This document shows, in pieces, positions 44,851 through 56,685 of a stretch of 64,000 nucleotides of DNA (position 1 is the stretch's first letter; every line of letters begins with the position of its first letter). A program made the position numbers and the translations under genes. This DNA is from Galeopsis tetrahit (lineage: Eukaryota > Streptophyta > Magnoliopsida > Lamiales > Lamiaceae): assembly GCA_963675135.1 (NCBI GenBank), contig OY776129.1, positions 79,077,348 to 79,141,347 on the forward strand. Direction: 5' to 3'. Below the pieces are notes generated by a model, which was given only the letters and a program-made list of their open reading frames with translations, had not been told where the DNA came from and made no database searches.

Positions 44851-47800
44851 ATGGCTATGGTGGAAATTCCGCACACTGTTAACGGAATAAGGTACCCGGG
44901 GATTGGATTGAGGAATCTGAGTGTGAGGAGTGGAAGTAGGATGAGGAGTGAGCTGGAAATTGTGGATGAATCGGTGCCCAGAACGACGTCGTCTCCTGCT
45001 GTTCAGGAGGATATGTTGTTTGTGGCTTTGGGGAAAGATGAGACAGAGAGTGAGAGGTTGCTACTGTGGGCTTTGAGTAATTCCAGAGGGATGAAGATTT
45101 GTGTGCTTCATGTTCATCAACCTGCTCGGAAAATGCCCTTCAGTTAGTATTTTAATATTTCTGTGATGTGTGTGAATGCTTGATTTATCTTTTGTAGGCA
45201 AGGTTATATTATTATTTAGGGGTTTCTGCTCATCTGTTTATAAATTTGTTATCATTGATGGGACATCACTTGGGCTTAATTCTAATTAGTAGTATTTGAT
45301 TTCTGGGGATGATCAAATTATTTTTGCTTGTGCTGAACATGTAATCGCCTTTGTTGTAATTATAGGACACTATTTTTTACTTTTAATTTGATTTCTCCTT
45401 TTCTCCTTTTTTATGCCCTGTTTTTCTGCTGCGGTACAATCATAGGATCCTGATATTCTCTTATTGTCTGATATAATTGCTTTGTTGTTTCATTTCTGTT
45501 TATTGTTTGATTTGCCTTCGGAAAACAAGGCAGTAGAGAAGATTTATTTTTTTTTGAGAATAAGGCAGTAGAGAAGATGATTAAGAGGAAAAATTAGTCC
45601 CTTAGGCTGTGTTTGGATTGAGGGGTTTGAGGATGGGTTGGAATCCATAGTAGAAGTCTATTTATGGTAGTTTGGATTGATATATATTTCAAAACCAATT
45701 AAGTTTTAAGTGATTTGGGTGAATTTAAAATCCACTCCAGTTTGGGTGTTACAATTCCTTGCATCTGAATCCCTCAATCTAAATGCAACGTTACGTTAAA
45801 ATCTCGAGTGAGATAACAGAAATGCGATATTTTGCTTGTTTAATCCTGAAGTTCATAGTTTAAATTTGTTCTCTGAAACATAATGTTGTGTATCTCCTTC
45901 AGTATCATTTCAGGCACTTTATTAAGATATAAATGATGGCTCATTCTTTGCTTCTTGGTTTACAGTGGGTACTGGTACTAAAGTTTCAATTAGCCTCGTG
46001 GATGAAAATGAAGTTACAGCGTATCATGCAATTGAGAGGCAAACGATGCATAAAATTCTCGACAAGTATATTCGCACTTGTGAGCGAGCGGGGGTAATAT
46101 TTCTTTCTTAACCCAATCACACTCCTTATTTTCTTACTCAGAAATATGGACATTTAATCTTATTTGTAACTTAAAAGACAAATGTTGAATGATCTTAGCA
46201 CGTGCCTATGGATTTTTAATTGTTGATACACCATTTTTCTATAGATTTTGCTACATCTTATGATAAACCTATTGTTTATGAACACATTCCCATACGTCAT
46301 CATGCAGTGCTTAAACTTAATCTTCAATCTGACATTTATCTCATTATACTATTTATTTAGTGCACATGCTTCTGCTCAAATTTTCTTGATTTATTTTTGC
46401 TTCATAGGTTCAGGCAGAGAAACTATGGATAGAAATGGACTCTATTGAGAAAGGTATAGTGCAGCTCATATCTGAGCATGGTATTAACTGGCTATGCATG
46501 GGAGCAGCAGCTGATAAATCTTATTCAAGGTATATTGCTAATTCTTTTGCCATACAACCAACAGAATCTTCTAAGCAACACAAATCATTAAGATATGCGT
46601 TATGTCTACAACTCACAGTGTTGCAGATTTCTTTCTACTAATTTAACTGAATTGGGTTACTCGTTGCTTGCTTAATTTTTTTATTTTTAAATTGCAGAAA
46701 AATGAAGGAGCCTAAGTCTAAGAAAGCAATCAATGTTTGCAAAAAAGCACCTAGTTTCTGTCACATTTGGTTCATATGCAAGGGAAATCTTGTACATACA
46801 AGGTATGCACTTAATTGAGTATACTAATGGTGTTTCCGGTTCCCATTCTATAGATATAAAGGTTACCAGTCTCTCTGTTATTGAACTATAATTCTTATTA
46901 TTAGGCAGAGTATAATAAGCCCCACCATGTGTCTGATAACCATGTTAGTTTTATGATTTTATTTTTTTACTGCAATTATTTCTCCACATCATGACAATTC
47001 TGCCATACTGTTTTCTGGTTGATAATTATGTGGGTCAAATCTATTTAGGGAGAGTAACTCAGGCAGAGGTAACACAGAGGCAGGCTTCCTGCCATTTCAA
47101 GCAAGTCCAAATACTGAAGTTGAGGAGTCATTGAGATCACTCTCAATTGGTGGAGGGGGAAAGGGTCTAATAGTTCCATCTAATAGCTCTGGGGTGGTCT
47201 CTCATCGGAGCAGTTTGAATCCAGAAGGGAACTCTGATTGCGACAGCCTATCGAGGAGAAGTCCTTCAGTAGGTTCGCGCTTTTCAACATGTTCATCTAA
47301 TGAAATAATTGCGGACTCAGCCCTAATCCCCCTTCCGAGCAGTGAGGTGAATGAAATTGAGTTTGAATCACCTCCGTTTCTACAGAACAACGAGGTGCCT
47401 CATCCTTCCTCTGCAGCATCCAATGCTTTAGTAAGTACAATAACTGCTATAGAAGTCAGTTTCCATATATAAGCATGCATGCTAATCTGTATACCATTTA
47501 GTGTTCTCGAAACTCGTACAATCCTGAAATTTGTCGAAAGGAGTCGAAATGTAGATATTGGGGTAAAGAGCTGAAATATGTTAATTCTGTAAATATTCTT
47601 AGTATGTTATTTGGATGCTGTCTGACTAGTTGGTGAACTTGAGCAGGAAGGCAATATGAGCAGTGACCTTTATGATAGGCTTGAACAATTTGTGGCAGAA
47701 GCAGAAAGTTCCCGGGAAGAAGCGTATGAGGAATCAATCAGGAGCAGGAAAGCTGAAAAAGAAGTCATTGATGCTATTCGACAAGTATAGTCTCTCAACA

Positions 47801-50273
47801 CTTCTTTCTTACTCCCTCCGTCCCTTACTTTAGGACTCATAACTTTTGGGCACAAGTTTTAATGTATTAATTGTTTATTAGTATTATGGGAGATAATCAT
47901 ATACAATATTTTGCATTTCAGGCAAAAGCATCTGAGACAATCTACGCCAAGGAGAAAAGACGTAGAAGAGAAATTGATGAAGCACTAGCGAGAGGTAGGG
48001 ATGATGCTGAGAAGATGAAACGACAATTAGATGAAGTCATGGAAGAGCTCAGAGTTGCCCAAGAACAGATGTTCTCCTTAGAGGGTAAAGTTGCAGAGTC
48101 TGATAAGATGGTAGAGGAGTTGAAAAAGAAAATGTTTTCTGCTGTTGAGCTTCTGCAAAAATACAAGAAGGAAAGGGATGAATTACAGGTAGAGCGTGAT
48201 AATGCACTCGTGTTAGCCGAAGATTTGAGAAAAACACAAACTGAGCAGGCTTCAAGTTCATCTGTATCTCAGTTCTATTCTGAGTTCTCTTTCTTGGAAA
48301 TTGAAGAGGCAACGATGAACTTCAGCCAATCCTCGAAGATTGGTGAAGGCGGTTACGGAAGTATTTATAAAGGAAACCTTCAGCACACCCAAGTGGCTAT
48401 AAAAATGCTGAATCCAAATAGCTTGCAAGGACCTTTGGAATACCAAATGGAGGTAAATTTCCAGAGCAATCATATGGAATACATCTAACCTTTCATTTAA
48501 AAAAAAAAAAATCTTGAAATCATGGAGAATCCATACTTTTGTATGAGCCCAATGTTCTATTTTCCCTTTCATCTTGTGATGGTCTGAATGAAGCTTTGAT
48601 ACTTTCTACCTTTTTATTCTAGTACTTGTATAAAATCATCAATTCTAGCCAGGATAACTAGTGTCAATGTTAACAAGAAATACGTGCATAATGATTGGAT
48701 ACAAAAATATTATTTGTGGCCCTTCTCATTATTTTACTTGATATATTGATATATGACAGTTATTTCCTATTATACCTTATATAAAAATCATTACAATTTT
48801 CATTTATCTCATAATCTTATATCAGGTAAATATCTTGAGTAGATTGAGGCATCAAAACATCGTCACACTGATAGGAGCTTGTCCAGAAATTTGGGCACTC
48901 GTTTATGAGTATCTGCCCAATGGGAGCCTAGAAGACCGTCTCAATTGCAAAAACAATACACCGCCCCTATCATGGAAAACTCGAATCCATATTGCTGCAG
49001 AGCTATGCTCTGCTCTTATCTTTTTGCATTCTTGCCTCCCTCAGGGAATCGTCCACGGTGATCTGAAGCCTAGTAATATTCTGCTCGATGCCAACTTCGT
49101 GAGCAAGCTTAGTGATTTTGGGATTTGTCGTGAACTTGCTCAAGATGAATTATCGGAAAATAATACTACTCCCTGTCGTAGGACTAACCCAAAAGGAACC
49201 CCCGTATACATAGACCCTGAGTTCCTCTTAACAGGAGAGCTCACTTCAAAGTCTGACGTCTACTCATTTGGAATTATATTGTTGAGGCTGTTAACAGGAA
49301 GACCTGCATCAGGGATAACCAAGGAAGTCCAATGTGCATTAGATGATGGAAATTTGAAAGATATACTGGATCCAACAGCTGGGGACTGGCCGTACGTGCA
49401 AGCAAAACAATTGGCTCATCTTGCTCTCAATTGCTCTGACATTAACCGTAAGGGTCGTCCTGATCTTGCTTCTGAGGTTTGGAGGGTACTTGAACCCATG
49501 AAGATTTCATGTGGGGTTTCGTCTCTCCGATTTGGTTCTGAAGAGCACTCTCAGGTTCCAGGGTATTTCATTTGCCCCATCTTCCAGGTTGGTAGAACGG
49601 CTTATCAAAGTCTTTGATTTATTTGGTTATTAGACCACAATATCAAACATAATGCAACAATTAGAACCAAAACCCACCCACCCCCTTTTCTTCGAGAAAA
49701 ATGATTTTTAAGGACCTTAACTTTAAGGAGTTTGCAAAATAAGGACCGTAATTTTTCGGGCTGGCAATTTAAGGACAGTAAATTCTAAAAGTTGCAAATT
49801 GAGGCCAAATCAATCCAAATTGGCCTGATTTTGGGCAATTCGTACTGATTGGCCCGATTTGGGTTGATTCGGGTAATGTGGCCTCAATTCGCGACTTTTA
49901 AAAGTTGTGATCCTTAGATTGTCAGCCCAAAAACCTATTGTCCTTAAATTGTCAATCCGAAAAGTTACGGTCCTTAAAAAAAAATTAAATTTTCTTCATC
50001 ATTGTGGGTAGATGCAAGCATGGTCATTATTATGTCCCATTTTACATTCTTTTGTTTTCTATGTAATAATTCCATATCCACCAAATGCAGGAAATCATGC
50101 AAGATCCGGTGGTTGCAGCCGACGGGTATACATATGAGTCGGAAGCTATCAAGGGATGGCTCGAAAGTGGCCACGATTCTTCACCAATGACTAACCTCAA
50201 GCTTCCACATAGCGACTTGGTACCTAACCGTGCTCTCCGCTCGGCAATACAAGAGTGGCTGCATCAACCTTAA
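44851..50273 (+). CDS. U-box E3 ubiquitin ligase with USP-like, coiled-coil and protein-kinase domains (PUB33-type)
   Basis: Nine exons keep phase: 44851-45142, 45966-46093, 46408-46529, 46698-46802, 47049-47430, 47647-47784, 47922-48452, 48826-49587 and 50091-50273 (2,643 nt, 880 residues). In order: a USP-like N-terminal region (DMLFVALGKDETESERLLL through INWLCMGAAADKSYS), a Ser-rich linker, a coiled coil (about residues 345-500; EKRRRREIDEALARGRDDAE), a kinase domain (glycine loop GEGGYGSIYKG at about 530-540, VAIK lysine about 550, DFG at 663-665) and a C-terminal U-box (about 810-880; YFICPIFQEIMQDPVVAADG). The catalytic loop reads HGDLKPSN (H643-G644-D645), so this is a non-RD kinase. 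Such proteins ubiquitinate targets and may phosphorylate; the substrate is unknown. The ATG at 44851 is used; one base-frame upstream is GTG. MITEs lie in introns 1, 6 and 8. Confidence 0.96.
45605..45790. mobile_element. Small Tourist-like MITE in intron 1 of the U-box kinase gene
   Basis: It starts GGCTGTGTTTGGATTGAGGG and ends with an imperfect inverted match (CCCTCAATCTAAATGCAACG), flanked by TTA at 45602-45604 and 45791-45793. It is 186 bp long. Confidence 0.7.
47812..47880. mobile_element. Solitary Stowaway end in intron 6 of the U-box kinase gene
   Basis: CTCCCTCCGTCCCTTACTTT follows TA, but no matching inverted end occurs before exon 7 at 47922. It is a truncated element. Confidence 0.65.
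49704..49983. mobile_element. Palindromic MITE in the intron between kinase and U-box exons
   Basis: The left arm TTTAAGGACCTTAACTTT and the right arm AAGTTACGGTCCTTAAA are inverted. Inside, TTTCGGGCTGGCAATTTAAG faces CTTAAATTGTCAATCCGAAA, and AGTTGCAAATTGAGGCCAAA faces GTGGCCTCAATTCGCGACTT. The GGCCTGATTTTGGG / GGCCCGATTTGGG centre is comparatively GC-rich. No target duplication can be set, so the superfamily is open. Confidence 0.8.
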
Positions 50274-51348
50274 AGCCATGTTCAGCTTCTATAAAGTTGT
50301 CTACACCTTCCACTTCCTTTCCACACATATTTGTACAGCTTGCAGTATATAGGCTTGTTAGTTGTTACACATGTCATATAGTAGGCTACGATACCTCATA
50401 GAAACATAGCTAATAGCTTTCGTTTGAATTTTCTTGCCCTTTTTTATTCATATTGTAAGTGTTCACGACGCTTTTTGGAGGGTCGAGTCGGGTGCACCCT
50501 GTTGAGAAAGTCAACTTCATTGCAGTATATCAGAGGCCTTTCAGAACTCTTATACTCGTTATGTAACAACTACATAGGAGTATATATATTTACGAGCTAT
50601 AAGTTTTGCATTCGTTTGGTTTCATACTCTTCATTGTTTGAAGACTTTTTTAAGTCTCTTTATATTTATGGAATATTTACTACTACTAGACATCACGTGA
50701 TGCTGAAATAGAAGGGCTAGCAACATGTCTTATCCCAAATTTGTATCGCATTCAACTCTCTTCTTAAGTCTTAACAATCTACGGTTTTACCAGGACCGGA
50801 CTGAGTATTTACATATCTCATATCAAAGCATGTGCACACAGACCATACAAATTGATTAGACAAATATTATGAATCGGGCCTAGTCAAACCCTAATTAGGA
50901 AAGGAATGCAATTGGCGAACTCAATACTTTTTTTTAAGTCTCGATATTCAGTCAAAAGAACCAAAATACCCCATCTTGTGGAACATTACATAGTACTATA
51001 GTAGTAGTATTTATTCTCTGCTTCTATTGCTTCTCCAAAAAAAAAAAGACCTCTAAGATGAAATCAAGAATGCAAGAAACCAAACTAATGTGTTTCTCTA
51101 CCAAATATAAATGTCTTGCTTACCAATAAAGCTCATTACATAAGCTAATCGCACAACTTTCTTTCGCGAAAACCTAGATAGAAAAAGGAAAAGGAAGAAG
51201 AAAGTCGACTCTTGAAATGGTCGGATAATTATCAGTCACTTCCTAGTGAAGGGTTTAATTTAATTGTACACCGCAAAAATGTAATGATTCCGTTGGCCAG
51301 AGTCAGCACAAAGACCTTATTTTACCATCTTCTATCTGCAAGAATAAA
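50274..51348. other. 3' region between the U-box kinase and ferredoxin genes
   Basis: This contains the two convergent 3' ends. No additional exon is seen; the open frame at 50424-50711 has no recognisable motif and is probably 3' UTR or spacer. Confidence 0.5.
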
Positions 51349-53560
51349 CTAATGAGGTTTTGGCTTAAACCCATCAACGGCAAAGTTTCGCGTGGCAGCA
51401 GGAATAGCTAACCGCAGCCCATCAAGTTCAGGTTTGGCAATAATTTGGCAACCCAGACGAGACCTACAGAAAACATTGTGCATTTAGATAGGTTCATAAA
51501 CCAAAATTGATCGATTGATGTTAAGTCAAGAGACTTACGTCTCTGTAAGGCCATATGCCAGGTCTAACATGTCGTTTTCCTCATCTTCTGGATCAGGTAA
51601 TTTGTTATATTGCTCCGCATCCTGGAAAAAGCATCAATTAGTAGGCGTAGATGAATCTGAATGACACATATCCTTTTATCGTAATCATATACACATATGG
51701 GAAGAAGGGGTGGAGGAACATGTTTTGCACATTGTAACTCACCATCACGATAACATGACAAGTTGAACAAGCAAGTGATCCTTCACACGCTCCTGTAATA
51801 AATTCAAAGGATTTAGCTACTTTAGTTTATTTAGATACTCGTGAAATTGCCAAAATTATTGAGGCAGATAATTCTATTGATTAAAAAAAAACAGATGGTA
51901 AATTCACCTTCCAGCTCTATCTCATTCTCGTGTGCAGCTTCTAAGATCGACATTCCAACTGGGACCTTAATATGTGTCTCTTCTCCATCTTTGTCAAAAA
52001 ATATCACATTTATTCTGCAAAGTCCAAATATAGAGCATTATGATACAAATAAGACAGCTTTCAATATCACGCGCCTGCTCAACAATTCATGCACTAACTG
52101 AGAATGCCAAGAAAGCTCCAGAGACAAACCATGTAAGGAACCAGTAATCAGGACTAGCTTAGCTATATTTTTAAAAGGCAAAGGGTTCCCAGGAAAGCAC
52201 TCGAGGTGCCCAAAACATAAAATAAAAATGTGTATGTCGTATACTGATACTGATAGTAATCTAATATGTTCATTCCATTCAGTCCATTTTTTGTTGGTTC
52301 TGTATAAATGTATTACTACTATTTACTACAAACTAAATAATTGATTTAAGAAAAGATAATATATACACTTATAAACTAAATCATTATATACAAACAACAA
52401 ATGAACTTAAATACGTGTTTTGGGGGTGGGGGAAACACAGCCACTGTAAAATCTTCACACCCCTTTCACCTCTGCCAAGTAAGAATTTAGTCATTTAAAG
52501 GAAATAAGGGGAAGTACATCATGTCAAATGACTTACGTTTCCTTTTTTTCATCTCTCACTTTATCTGCTGTACTGCTGAAAAATTCCTGTTTCTGAGAGA
52601 GGGAGAGAACAGGTATATTTATATCAGGTTTCATTTTCATAGAAGAGACAACTATATTAATGGAAAAAAATAAAATACATGAGCATATCAGGTATGCTAA
52701 GTTTTCTTAGTATTTTACCAGCTTCATTTTTGTTGGTATCCCACCGCTAAATCATGTATTCTCATTTACGTATGTTTTCATGTTATGTATATTAAATCCA
52801 GGTAACTAGGTAAGTATACTATTGTTCCAATACTCATAACTTAAATGGGACTACTTGTGTTTTCAGACTGTGCAGGGACTTAATATATCTACCGTTCATG
52901 ATGAAACCCATCATAATAAGAGCAGAGCCAAATGCACCTTGATGTTCAAGCCTCAGCCCTCAAGCACCTGAATATTTCTTTTTCCATCTAATTGGTTGTG
53001 ACGAACATACACGCCTTCAAATTAGTGACTCGATACACGCATAATTCCGTTAACTTAATCATATTTAATCATTATCAAGTTCTCAACTGCCTAACTGAAT
53101 AGGCAAGTGGGTCGTTTGAACATTGTAAGCGCCAAATCAAGAAGCTTATGCTTTGGTGCAAAGTAAAAATGTACTAACCAGAGAAATTAATTGCTGGTTA
53201 TGAGCCTTGGGGAAGTATGAAGTCCTTGGTATGAGAGTTGGAGCTGCAACGGAACAAATATCAATTTAATAGAAGTTCATGCATGAGGCACCATCATAGC
53301 AAAAACGAATTGATTTTGGATTCACAAGCAATATCAGGGTAAAGTATTACTTCTAACAGAAAATGCAAGGAAAAAGACTGACGATTATTAAACATTCACG
53401 CGCACACACCCTCACTTCTAACCAGTTTTTCAGCATACGGAAGCTTTTCCAAATTTCAGTTCAACTGTAAATTACATCAACCAATGAGACAATAAAATAT
53501 ACCTTTTGCTGCGTGCTTGATTGTATGAAGTCCTAGCTTACAAAATTTAGAAATAAACAT
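51349..53560 (-). CDS. MFDX: Mitochondrial adrenodoxin-like [2Fe-2S] ferredoxin
   Basis: Mitochondrial ferredoxin passes electrons from adrenodoxin reductase and serves Fe-S cluster and biotin synthesis in the matrix. Seven coding exons on the minus strand keep phase: 53560-53503, 53243-53179, 52592-52537, 52014-51908, 51792-51743, 51621-51539 and 51463-51349 (534 nt, 177 residues). Residues 1 to about 55 form a basic, Ser-containing presequence ([19 protein letters not shown]). The [2Fe-2S] domain follows ([20 protein letters not shown]), with cluster cysteines C98, C104, C107 ([12 protein letters not shown]) and C145 (SRLGCQ). The C-terminus [18 protein letters not shown] ending KPKPH is characteristic of plant mitochondrial ferredoxins. 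A leader exon above 53896 is joined to a short 5'-UTR piece at 53561-53571. The length fits the family, slightly short in the presequence. Confidence 0.95.
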
Positions 53561-53570
53561 AATCCTCCAA

Positions 53571-54080
53571 CCTGTGAAGCCTCCACGGCAAATAAACAGG
53601 GATCAATTAGCGAGGTGAAGAACAACCTATGCTTATTATACAATTATCTTCTCTAACATCTCAGAAAGCACAGAATTTCAGGTGGAAACATATTTCCACG
53701 GATTTTCTATGCTGAAATCTCTTGGTTAATGGAGACATTGTTCTACTGAAGACATCATCTTACACAGATTGAAATTACAATTTCAGTTACTAAATTAAAC
53801 TTTCCAATACATACACCAGATTGTAAACATCATGATACTCCACAGCAGAAAAATAATTGTTTCATGAAACTAAAATCAGCACACATAACAGATACCTGAG
53901 CTCTTTGGAGGTAACTTGACGTAGAGATTAATCCGAGGCAAATTAGCTTCGTTTTCACGCAGAATCTCGGAACTCAATCAGCTATCGCTGATAGAGGGCG
54001 AGAGAGAAACAGGTCGATTGAGGTGAGAAAAGCAGCAGAACGGCGTCGCACGACAAAATTGAACCGCCATGGCAATGGGC
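53571..54080 (-). promoter_or_regulatory. Ferredoxin gene spliced 5' leader and promoter
   Basis: Acceptor CACAG|GTTGG at 53573-53571 and donor TCAG|GTATC at 53896 define a likely 5'-UTR intron. The leader exon appears to be the GC-richer part around 53897-54080. The minus-strand open frame 53978-54223 falls here and is not considered a gene. Confidence 0.5.
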
Positions 54081-54268
54081 TTAGAAGATGAACAAACTAG
54101 AAGGTTGAATGGGCCTCTGGATAATCCTGATGGGCCTAAGTAAATGGCCCAAACTACCGACACAAAGGCTACAACTACAGTTTGGGTAACGTCTATCTGC
54201 ACCTCCAGCTTTGTAAAGTACACTCTCCCTTCAACATTATTAATTTAATAATGATGTAAAAAACCTAA

Positions 54269-54553
54269 GGGCATGTTTGTTTTGGGATTTTGAGGACTTT
54301 AAAATTTGGATTTCAAAATTTAATGGATTTAAAAATTCTAATGTTTTTTATGTTTTGTGTTTGTTTTGGATTTAAATAGGATAGGATTTAACTTTATTAT
54401 ATAAAATTATAGGTTTTATAGGTATTTATATAGTTGACTTTTATAGGGTTATAGGATGGAATTTTGAAATTTTGAATCAAAATCCCAAACTGTAACATGG
54501 GTGAAGTTTCGAAATCTCAAATCCGGATTTCTCATCCCAAAATAAACATGCCC
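54269..54553. mobile_element. Tourist-like (PIF/Harbinger) MITE
   Basis: It starts GGGCATGTTTGTTTTGGGAT and ends ATCCCAAAATAAACATGCCC, flanked by TAA at 54266-54268 and 54554-54556. Same family as 10675-11054 and 43939-44246; 285 bp. Confidence 0.9.
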
Positions 54554-54556
54554 TAA

Positions 54557-56685
54557 AATACTACTTACATAAAATGATACTACTAAATGCATCTCTGCTA
54601 CTAACTACACTTTTCTTTCAATATTTAAACCCTAACCCCAATTGCACTTGCTACTACCACCACTTTCAACCGCCGTCCAAACAGTGTTATAAATTAAAAA
54701 AATAAAATAAAAATCAGCAAATCAGGATCGACTACATGCACTATTAGGTGATGTTTACTTTTAGTTTTAAAAACTGAATTTTGAGTTTTAAGACCGGTTT
54801 TATTTCGGTATTTAAAAATCGATTTTTAAAAAATCATTCATATTCAAGAACTCGTTACATTGCACCTTATTAATCTATAAACATATGTAGTAATATTTTA
54901 ATCAATTATTACTATTAGTATCATCCAGTAGTTCTTTTTAACCAATAAAAGACTATCTGAAATTCTGAAGTTGGTTAAAGCTGAAACATCAAACAAAAAT
55001 TGCTTTGAAGCCAATTGGGCCTAGGTGGAACAACCACATTGGATCAGAATTCCCATCAGAATCTGACTACTTAAATATATATATATCCATTTATTCCTCC
55101 AAAAAATAAATAAAAAATACACAAATTTAAAATTGTAATGAGTCATCATCTTACCAGTACGGCCAAAAAATACGGACATTAATTACCTGGCCGTCCGGTT
55201 GTCGGTCTCCTGTGCTATCGGCCCAAGCACTAGGATTTCATTAAGAGTGGCGCGTTTGGTAGTCATTTTTAAGGTAAATTCTGAAAATACCTTTCTAAAT
55301 TTGTCTAAATTATTAGAGGTAGATAATTTTTTTTTTCTTTTCAAATTGCAATTTAATGTAAAATCTTAACTTTTTTCTTCAATTTGAACCAATTGATAGA
55401 TGTGTTCATGTTTAAAAATAACAATTAATTATTTGTTGTCATTCGAATCATTCTAAACATGTTGATACGATTAATTATTTTTTGGTAGATAGGTGTCCGT
55501 GTCACGTTATTTTCTGACACGAGTTAATATGTTTACTAGTTCGAACTGCAACAAAATTTTAAATTGAGGTTTTGTTAGTCAAGGTTTAAAACTTTAGATT
55601 GGATTGTAATTTACAAATAAATTATAATTTTATATGCAATTAAGTAATTAGTATTGTAAAATAAAGTATTGTTGTAAATAAAATTTTAACTTTTTTCTTC
55701 AATTTGAACTAATGGATAGATGTGTTCATGTTCGAAAATAACAATTAATTATTCGTTGTCGTTCGAACCAATCTAAACATGTTGATACGATTAATAATTT
55801 GTTGGCAGATAGGTGTCACATTATTTTCTGACACGAGAGAATCTGTTTGCTGCTGGTTCGAAATGCAACAAAATTTTAAATTGAAGTTTTGTTAGTTGAG
55901 GTTTAAAATTTTAGATTGGATTGTAATTTACAAATAAATTATAATTTTATTATTACTGTAAATAAAAGAGAAGCAAAATAAGTTAAATGATTATGCATAC
56001 ATTAATCTGTGATTTTTTTTTTTTTTTTTTATCTATGATTAATTTTAATTGATTGTCTTTATAAAGTTACTCCATATATTTATAAAGTATGATGCTAATA
56101 CTTATTTATATGCTATTATTAGGGTTTTTTTTTCCATTGAAAGCCCATTTACTTGGTATGAATATGATCCCAGTCTTTGTGGTCGGACTTATCCCTAATT
56201 TTTGTTCTTGCAGTTAATAAAGATATTGGTTGTCGAAAAAAAAAAAAGTTATATATTATTATTAAAATAAAATCTTGAGAATTTATCATCTAAATGTGCT
56301 ATTTTTTGAAGAAAAATATCAGCATTCATATCACATATTTAAAAAAAAAAACTTATTTTTATAGAAAGTTGAAAACCAATTCAACGATTGAAACAAGATA
56401 ACTAGTTCTAGTGTCTTTGAATTAAATTTTCTTGTAAAATGACTTTGACTATTAAATAAAGTTTTAATTTTTCAAATAAAATCCCCAAGAAAAATGAAAA
56501 TCCAAACAGGCCTTAACTTTCTCGTCCACTCTCTTACATCCTTCGTACATACCTATCACAATTCCTCTGCTTTTTTTTGTCTTTCAGTTCACATCTTAAA
56601 TACAGATTCCAACTACAAATAGAATTCAAGAAAACAAAACACATGAATCGCCCTTTTCTTGATATTTTATAATTTCTTTGAGTTA
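54557..56685. other. AT-rich spacer and SPPL promoter
   Basis: Other than the 320-bp duplication I see no exon, RNA gene or bounded element. The SPPL core promoter and 5' UTR should lie in roughly the last 200 bp. Confidence 0.4.
55366..55954. repeat. 320-bp tandem duplication
   Basis: The segment beginning AACTTTTTTCTTCAATTTGA occurs at 55368 and 55688, exactly 320 bp apart, and runs to ACAAATAAATTATAATTTTA in each copy. The copies differ at scattered bases (GTCATTCGAATCA versus GTCGTTCGAACCA), so the event is older than the 194-bp one near PRD3. No reading frame. Confidence 0.9.

Noticed and set aside
53978..54223. 81-codon minus-strand frame above the ferredoxin gene
   Set aside because: It overlaps the likely 5' leader and promoter, has no recognisable domain, and is out of context for a separate gene. 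The mitochondrial presequence is already supplied by the exon starting at 53560.
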